25,000 nt of DNA from Owenia fusiformis (lineage: Eukaryota; Annelida; Polychaeta; Sabellida; Oweniidae): NCBI GenBank assembly GCA_903813345.2, contig CAIIXF020000300.1, positions 1-25,000 of the forward strand, read 5' to 3'. Below are positions 18,020-25,000 of this stretch, one piece after another. Position 1 is the stretch's first letter. Every line of letters begins with the position of its first letter. The notes under the pieces were generated by a model, which worked only from the letters and a program-made list of their open reading frames with translations, was not told the origin of the DNA and made no database searches. The translations under genes were made by a program, and so were the position numbers.

Positions 18020-20939
18020 TATATCGGCACAACTTGAAGATGAATGATTTGAAGAGAATTTGGTAGAGCCATACTAAAAGGCATCAACATAAAAAAATCA
18101 GAAAACATACAAAGAAGATAAATCCAATGTACATAGCACATATAAATCAAGTGAAATCCAGGGTATTGAAAGATATATCTATTTGACACTAAACAGACTT
18201 CACACAACAACACCTTAGATAAAACACTTTCCATTCATGAAGCCCAATAAGATAAAGAAGTAGCACCTAGCCCTATCGTGCTAAAAGTTACATTTCCAAT
18301 GGTTCGATTTTACTTCTTAAAAGATAACTTCATTGACAAGACATTCAAGGTTATGTGAGATCTACTGATTTCATCTTTTACTCATTGTACATATGTCATT
18401 TGGAGATAGTCCTTTCCAATGGTAGGATTAAGCCACTTAAAAGAGACCTTCATCTACATGAACTGACAAAATAACAATTTTTCACATTAGACTACATACA
18501 AACATGAATTGTAACATGTTGTCTTTGAAATGATTCAAGGGGAAAACAATCAACAGATGATACCTTCAATCCAACCCAGGGACCATATGTACATTTTAAC
18601 AGATTTCCCCACTTTGCAATCAGTAGCTCCAAAAGGTGACATATGCCACATAAACACAGTGGAATTCACTTTCACACGGTGGCAGCGCACACAAAGTTAG
18701 CATCCCAAAATTTCCATACATTGTTAAACAGACATATGGACTCTGTGGAATTCTTAACAAAACCAACCAAGCATAGTTTATACCTGTATGGATCATAATC
18801 TCTAACAGTTTTATTCACTAGTGCCCCATTTCCGTCATTCTTATAAAGTTACGTTTAATTTGCTCTTTAAAGGGATGTGAACACAACACTACATGATATC
18901 ATGAATTCAGAGATCGCTTTCAATGGATTGAAATCTCCAATCATTACCAGTTGATATCTTTTTAAAGTTTGTTCAAAAGTTGCTCAAACAGTGATTTCAT
19001 TGGCAATTACTTGCTGTCCTTCTGTTATAGACGAAAGTTACAATAGCAATTTGAAATAATGAACTAATTTAACTGGATGCTATACAGATGTATCTGATAA
19101 AATAGAATAAGTAATACAAACAAGCTTATTTCTATGTGATTTGGCAACATGTGGTTAGAAAGAGTCAATGAATTAAGAATTTGTTTTTATAAAGATTTGG
19201 CTGGGCACAATCAATGATTTTACATTGTTTTTAACAGTGCATTGTGCCATCTATGTTTGGAATAATGCACTACACATGCATGTCAAATTGAATTAATGTC
19301 AGATTTAAAGTCATGGGTGAAAATGATAATGTTAATTAGACTAACCTGTCAGATCGGACAATTAACACTTTTTATACTAAAAACTGTTTATTTTACAGCT
19401 TAGTTTTTCACATATCTGTCAAAAAGTGACATCATATTGATACTATGACCATATGGTGTTACTAGTACTTGTTTTTGGATATATGTCATATGGCCATTAT
19501 TTATTCATCAATTTTGTTTGCATTTTCGCATGCATAATTCTATTATGCAATTCAATTCATGTTATTTAAATGGACTTCTTTTTACTCTGGAAAATATGAT
19601 TTTTTGAACATATGTTGCTATGTGTGTCACTATGCCATGTGTCACCCTGAGGGCCTATTCTGCACACCAGTGGCCTATTCTGTGCACCCACATGGCACAA
19701 TTCCCAGAGACACAAAACATGGTGTTTTGTTTTTTAAAGTACTTGACCTAATCTGAACTTGTGCCTCGAGCTAAATTATTAAAAATCTACCAGAATTCCC
19801 TACTTTTTATTTTCATTATTGGAAACCCTATATTTTGGTCAATATTTAAGATTTGATAAAATCAATTATTTTGTGGTCGCCAATATTTGTAGAGTGACTT
19901 AAAATGTTATTTTTCACTCGTATCTGTGTTTTGTGTGTTTTCATTAGTGTTTATCCAAATTTTGATTTTTCAGGAAATGTGTGTTTTTAGCCTTTCCTGG
20001 ACAATCCTGGTCAATACTAATTGACATCTTTTGTCTCCAGGGTCCGTTTGGATTGAATTGTTCTTTTTAGAATTTATTTCCTGACAAAAGACAAATAATA
20101 CTATGAAAGTAACTGTGTTTGGTCATTAAAAACATCCTGTATGTGGGCTGTTTGTCCATTAGGACTTAAGTTTTCAAAAGAACCACATTTTTTTCTAATT
20201 TTAATTACTTTTTGATTTCTATGTTTTCCCTATTGTAAAAAATACAATAGAGTTTGTTTAATTTGAAAACTGCCAATTAACCGGGATACATTTTTTCTTA
20301 TTCTTAAGAAATCCATGGTTCTTGAAGAACAATGAAAGAAACTTGGAACAGTTATTATTCCGCAGAACAAAAGAAACTCAATTTTGGTAACTTTGGCCCA
20401 AATTGGACCTCCAAGTCAAAATTTTACGGAGTAGGGTTTTTATTGGGGCGCCGGACATCTCTGGCATTTTTACGATTAAAACTTTCTCGTATTTCTGAAT
20501 TCATTTGAATATAACTATACCATTGGAATAATTCAATACATTTAAACAAATACCTTCAATTTGCAATATTGGATATGTTTCCATGGCTTTGATTTTATAA
20601 CTTTTTTATTTCCATTTTATTTCAACTTTATTGCTGTTTTGGATCGCACACCAAAATTGACTAAAATTTGTGTCAAAAATATTCCTAAAGTTAGCATTAA
20701 ACATACAATGCCTTGGCTATAGAAGTATTTATATAGAAATAAAATTACTGAACACTTAAATAATTATTTTTTATGATGATGGTTTTGAATTTGATGAATG
20801 TGACAGAAATAGAAATGTTGGGTTAAACTTGTATTATTAGAACCAACCACAGATTTTGTTAGACCACTCTGAAGTTTTAGATTTAGATATGATCTTTATT
20901 CATTCAGGTCCCCTTCCACAAGAATAGGTTATTGTGAGG

Positions 20940-21150
20940 GGGAGGGGGGGGGGCAGTGTACTTTTTCACATTTTCCAATCTTGAACTCCATGGCATTGCT
21001 CATTTTCCCCTCTAATTTTCCCCCTTGTTCAACAATTGCCCAAAAAATCCCCTTCAACAAGATTCCGGAATATGTTAGGGGAAGGGGCAGTCACTTTTCA
21101 CCTCCAGTCTCTGACTTCATTGCTCATTTTTCCAAAATTCAAAAAATGCC
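20940..21150. repeat. Diverged tandem duplication, period about 134 bp
   Basis: GGGGCAGT, a CACTTTTTCAC-like segment, CATTGCTCATTTTCC and AAAAAATSCCC recur in the same order starting at about 20950 and 21084. Copies differ by substitutions and indels. The first is preceded by a run of G residues (GAGGGGGAGGGGGGGGG). Confidence 0.65.
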
Positions 21151-22397
21151 CAAGCAGCTGGATTTGAAAAAACTGTTAACTGAACTTGAGATTTGAATTT
21201 TTTAATGAGAAAGTGTAAAATACATCTGCTAACTGTCACTATTTCCAAAAAGTGGATTTTAATTACCGAAAAGGCACAATAAAAAATAACATAGGTATTC
21301 ATACGAGAATCACAATGTCTATGATACCATTTAAGGACTGTAGATATATAATGCTTTCTTTATTTTACCGTTGCACCTGGAGTTTATCAAGGAGCTTTTG
21401 TTTTTTAAATTTTTTAAGAATTTTATCAGTTTTCTATTGAGGTGCATCGGTATGTATCAAAACTGCTTTTTTGTAATTTGAAAATTTTGAAGTGATACCA
21501 TTCATTAAAGATGGCTCCTGTGTTTATAACATACAACACATCATGGTTATTTTTTCCATTTCTCTCTAAATCTACACATAAAATTTGATTCGGTTACATT
21601 TCTGCACAATTTAGAATACAACCTACATGTATGTTCACACAATTTCTTGGTTTTTCCTCTCTAGATCACTTAATTTTGCATTTGAAAATAATACCACGTA
21701 ATATTTTATTCCTAGGTTTCATGTTTTGTAATGCACCCCAGGGAGGTTGAGTCTTTTGTAAAGGCAAAACCAGCTGGTTCTTGTCATTTGATGGGCCTTA
21801 AATAAGCAATTCATTAGCCTAACAATTAATGTAAAAATATGCATCGATTAAAACTAAAAAACAAAAGATATAAAAAGTTAAAAAGTTTGTTGAAAAAGTA
21901 GTAAGTGGCGAAACACATTTACCCCATCATTTATGACACATTACATTTTGATAAATCATAAAATTGCATTAATTTTTGAATAATTTTTCTAAAGCATATT
22001 GTAATTAATAGATACTAATTACCATTAAAAAGAAATAAAGATCATATCAGATGATTTATAAAGCATACATTTTAATATAATTTGGGAGTTGAATTTTTTG
22101 TCTTGGACTTAATTTTCTTATAATATTTATAGCATTTTAAAAAACAGCATATTAAAATGTTACATTAATTGAAAGTATTTTTTTCTGTCATTCAAATGTA
22201 CTGAAAGTCACTTGTAGTTTAATTTCAAATTATGTATTATTACATTTTTCTTAACTTTTATTTTACCATAACTTGTATTTTGGCTTTACTTATTTGTATT
22301 TCACCTGTTCTTTCTTGTCTTTTACTTGTATTTAAAACTAAACATATTTAATTTGTATTTTACCTGTAATTAACTTTTATTTTATATGTATTTCTAG

Positions 22398-22479
22398 GTG
22401 TGCGTTATAGAAGAAGCAATCAAACATATAGACAGTCTACACCGTGCCCTATCTGCCAAACTTAGAACTACAAATCCAG
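22398..22479 (+). CDS. HLH protein, exon 3: helix 2
   Basis: Continues in frame from exon 2 (phase 0) and encodes residues 57-83: V-C-V-I-E-E-A-I-K-H-I-D-S-L-H-R-A-L and onward to T-T-N-P. Together with K53-V-S-K56 this matches the helix 2 pattern K-x-S-K-V-x-x-L/I-x-x-A-I-x-Y/H-I-x-x-L, with hydrophobic residues V57, I60, A63, I64, I67, L70 and L74 spaced for a dimer helix that runs on to L78. The acceptor is TATGTATTTCTAG and the donor CCAG|GTAACT; the exon exits in phase 1. No exon with a convincing match follows before the right edge, so the protein continues outside the window. If the intron is retained, translation stops after about nine more codons. Confidence 0.75.
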
Positions 22480-22648
22480 GTAACTATGACAACAATACAC
22501 ATCATTAACAAATACTTTGTTACTATGGCAACAATTTACTTCATGTTATCACATCATGAACACATGTTTTTGAAGACATGAACAAATGTTTGTAAGATAA
22601 GGCTGACTGCTACATATGTTTTAGAGCTGGTATATTGATACACATATC

Positions 22649-22818
22649 CAGATAAACCTGGATATCTGAACACCTCTCTAATATGAACACCTCAATGTGA
22701 ACACCTTGTTGGTCCCATGTGCCAGGTTCACATGTTGAAAATCTTGAAATGCGGACCCCTGACAATATGAACACTTTAAGCTCATCCCATTGGTGCTCGG
22801 ATAAAACAGATTTTACTG
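22649..22818. mobile_element. Degenerate CAGTAAAACCTGT-family MITE in intron 3
   Basis: The left end CAGATAAACCTGGATATCTGAACACC corresponds to the CAGTAAAACCTGTCTAATCTGA end of the element at 10581, and the right end ACAGATTTTACTG to ACAGGTTTCACTG. The interior carries repeated TATGAACACCT phrases. The terminal positions and the TA target sites are not clearly preserved, so it is an older copy. Confidence 0.65.
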
Positions 22819-24231
22819 AACAGGAAATGTCTAAACTATAACTCAGTCAATCCTCATGGCCTCCCTAATCTTAACATGCCACCACTAGAACTAATTAACA
22901 GCCTCATTTGAGTATCTCCAAAAAATAACAATCTAAGGAGATACAGTTGTTGTGACACTTACTTGGAACAGTAATGCTTAATTCTGGGGAAGAGTTCAAC
23001 ATGCTATGGTGTCAGATCCAAGTACACTTGAACAGTAGTCACACAGTGAATCATGCAGTAAAAAGATTCAAGTACTCATTTTTGTAATTTCGTGAAATGC
23101 CTAAATTTTGTGGCTGAATTTTCATAGTTCTTTGTTTCCTGCCGAATTGAGGTGTCTGGGTCTCATTTACCATAATTGAAAGTCTGAGACTTGATTATTA
23201 TTCGAAATGCCAAATAAATGTTAAGATGTCAAAAATAGATGCGTTTAGTTGGCAGATTGTCTCGTAAATGTCCCCACTTTCAACTCCGATCAAATTCACT
23301 TAATCTAGACTTCAAAATCAACTGAACTTCATCGTTTTACAAATTTTCAAGTATGTTCTTAGTTTAGTTTAAAGTTTATGAAAATTTTCCGTTTATTTTG
23401 GCTTCACGGTGAGTGCAAATGTATGTAAGGCTTATGACTTGATCGAGTGTCTGGTTTATTTAGGTTGTTTTCGTTGGCTGTGTTTTATGTACAAACTGTC
23501 ATGTGCTAGACGGCTATGTGGATCAAAACGATTGAAATTGATCAGAGAATTTAAATAATTTAAAATTGACATCTTCACAAAAGCCGTCACTTGGGCCTGA
23601 CAAGTGCCTTGCTAAGGTTTCACGAAGGCTGTGACCCCAAACAAAATTATAATAAAGTTATCCGAAAAATAATCATAGAACAATCAACCAAAACCAAATT
23701 GAAAATCAAGATCCTGCAGACATATTACTAGCATGTCTTCATTAACAAATATGTTTCATAGAAATGTCTTCATATCATTTTTAATCTTGCGTTAAGTCTC
23801 TTGACCCCTCCCTGTGGTCTACCTCACTCCCAGAGTGGGGAGGTGTGCAGTTGGGGGAGCAGGGAGTGGGGAGGAGACACAAGGGCTTGGATTCTAACTT
23901 GAACAATTATGCATATTCTTAGTTCCCACTCTGAGGAGGATCTTTAGAGTTCATTTTGGTTTCCACATCTGGGAAGTTTCCAAATTGTCAGAAATTAGGA
24001 GTAGGTTGATTGTTTGACACTTGACTGCCTTGTTTGTTCATTTATAGATAAGTGGGGAATCAATTTCTCTGGATAATCTCTATTAAGTGTAACCAATGTC
24101 TTGTATTTCCTTAGTTTCTATATCCCAGGTCAGACAGATGGTTTTTATTTACTTTGGAACAACTAACTGGAGTGATACCAAAACCAAAGTTTGAATACAT
24201 CCTTCACATGAAATTCCAATGTAATGAAAAT

Positions 24232-24390
24232 CAGGGTGCAAAATAAGCTCTGGTCAGGCCAGTGCATCCTTGGTCCAAGGGTATTTCACTTCTTTCCCAT
24301 TTAAGCATAAATTAAGTCCTTTGAAGAAGGATGGGGCTAGTGGTCCTAACCAGTTGATCATTTGGTCTTGACCAGCTTATTGCTCACCCT
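24232..24390. mobile_element. 159-bp MITE with AGGGTG ends and 9-bp target duplication
   Basis: The left end CAGGGTGCAAAATAAGCT and the right end AGCTTATTGCTCACCCT are imperfect inverted repeats, with inner GGTCAGG...CTTGACC partly complementary. AATGAAAAT occurs immediately on both sides (24223-24231 and 24391-24399). The TIR start and an 8-9 bp duplication fit hAT-like or Mutator-like elements; I cannot decide. The core at 24265-24334 is related, in opposite orientation, to the 60-bp unit at 11280. Confidence 0.75.
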
Positions 24391-25000
24391 AATGAAAATG
24401 TGTAATGTAATATAGAAAATAATTATGCAGATCATTCAATTCTAAATTGAACACCCAGTCATCAATACCATATAAGGACCCTTGAAGATTTCCAACCAAA
24501 TGTTGGAGTAAATAATTGAACCATTTAATTCGTTATGAAAACTTTGAGGTACTTTGATGCCGAAAAAGCTCACATTTGATTCTGAAGAGCTCTATCATTT
24601 TCTTAAGTCTGTTTACGCTTTGTAAACTATCTTGTATTTATTCAAAATATTGAAAATATTTAAACCGAACCACAACCCAGGATGAATTTGGGAATCCACT
24701 TGAAGGGGGCTTGACATGTAAGTTTCACCCCTGGTTCTTTAAACAAGAATAAATAGACACCAAACTCCCTAAAACCATTTAGTCTCTACTAATTTATAAA
24801 ATAAACATTTTCTTTAATTGAACCTTGTTGGCATAGACTTTTAGCAGGATATTAGACTGTATGATTTAGTGACAAATCTATTGAATAAATTTGTATATCA
24901 GATATTCCCTGCTATTGGATATGGTATTTATCTTAATGCGATCATTTTTGCATATTGCCAAATGTGATTTCTGTGTGTCACTTTGGCTATCTGTCTCTGT

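Larger units (their letters stand above)
17963..22397 (+). other. Intron 2 of the HLH gene, 4.4 kb
   Basis: Bounded by GTGAGT (17963) and TTTCTAG (22397). Retention would add V-S-N-K and stop at TAA 17975-17977, giving a 60-residue product without helix 2. The intron holds a degenerate duplication TTTCCAATGG...CTTAAAAGA...CTTCAT at about 18293 and 18413 (period 120 bp), a short GGCCTATTCTG duplication near 19650, and a diverged tandem duplication at 20940-21150. A 71-codon frame at 20981-21196 lies in the latter and is not called. Confidence 0.65.
22480..25000 (+). other. Start of intron 3 (runs off the window)
   Basis: Begins with GTAACT. Acceptor-like sites at about 24129 (ATATCCCAG) and 24901 (TATATCAG) lead in the required phase to stops within about 12 codons, so neither gives a convincing exon. 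Near 23820-23880 there is a G-rich stretch with long loops that is a weak quadruplex candidate. Confidence 0.5.

Noticed and set aside
20981-21196. 71-codon open frame in intron 2
   Set aside because: It lies in a diverged tandem duplication of C/T-rich sequence and has no splice sites or protein features.
24129-24175. Candidate next exon of the HLH gene
   Set aside because: In the required phase 1 the frame stops after about a dozen codons and the peptide has no family feature.

Overview
This is eukaryotic, AT-rich nuclear DNA, most likely from a marine invertebrate animal. The evidence is short exons with good GT/AG splice sites separated by long non-coding DNA, a TATA-box promoter, many minisatellites, and short inverted-repeat transposons of kinds I associate with marine invertebrate genomes (hemichordates, echinoderms, amphioxus, molluscs). 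I cannot name the species. There is no prokaryotic gene organisation, no CRISPR array, and I saw no tRNA or rRNA gene.

Two gene loci can be supported, both on the + strand. Locus 1 (about 6.2-9.7 kb) starts with an exon encoding a 100-residue, acidic, Ser/Glu-rich protein that begins MGGKCC, a typical N-myristoylation plus palmitoylation signal. A strong splice donor lies 18 bases after its TGA stop. Downstream are two exons (7586-7732 and 9496-9663), each encoding a single hydrophobic membrane helix and a stop codon. They align without gaps over 48 residues and share splice phase, so they are duplicated exons and probably alternative last exons. The frame of the MGGKCC exon continues through the TGA to the donor in the phase these exons need, which raises the possibility of readthrough or of alternative soluble and membrane forms. 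The exons are separated by satellites derived from small transposons, and the stop codon of the second terminal exon is itself part of a minisatellite unit.

Locus 2 (about 17.1 kb to beyond the right edge) is a small helix-loop-helix gene. It has an inverted CCAAT box, a TATA box, a first exon without any ATG, a second exon that opens directly with ATG and encodes the basic region and helix 1, a 4.4-kb intron beginning close to a G-quadruplex motif, and a third exon encoding helix 2. The helix-loop-helix core fits the family well, but the basic region lacks the Glu and Arg that normally read E-boxes. The gene continues past the window.

The rest is repeats and unassigned sequence: a 900-bp minisatellite (1.45-2.34 kb), segmental tandem duplications, three relatives of a GTAGCC-type inverted-repeat element (5.5, 8.3 and 13.2 kb), a MITE family with CAGTAAAACCTGT ends (10.6 and 22.7 kb) that appears to have seeded the 74-bp satellite, a GC-rich foldback island at 13.3-13.6 kb, and a very short mobile-looking unit at 11.28 kb that seems also to sit inside a larger MITE at 24.2 kb. 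No multi-gene system is visible; the most interesting biology is the exon duplication in locus 1 and the atypical HLH protein in locus 2.
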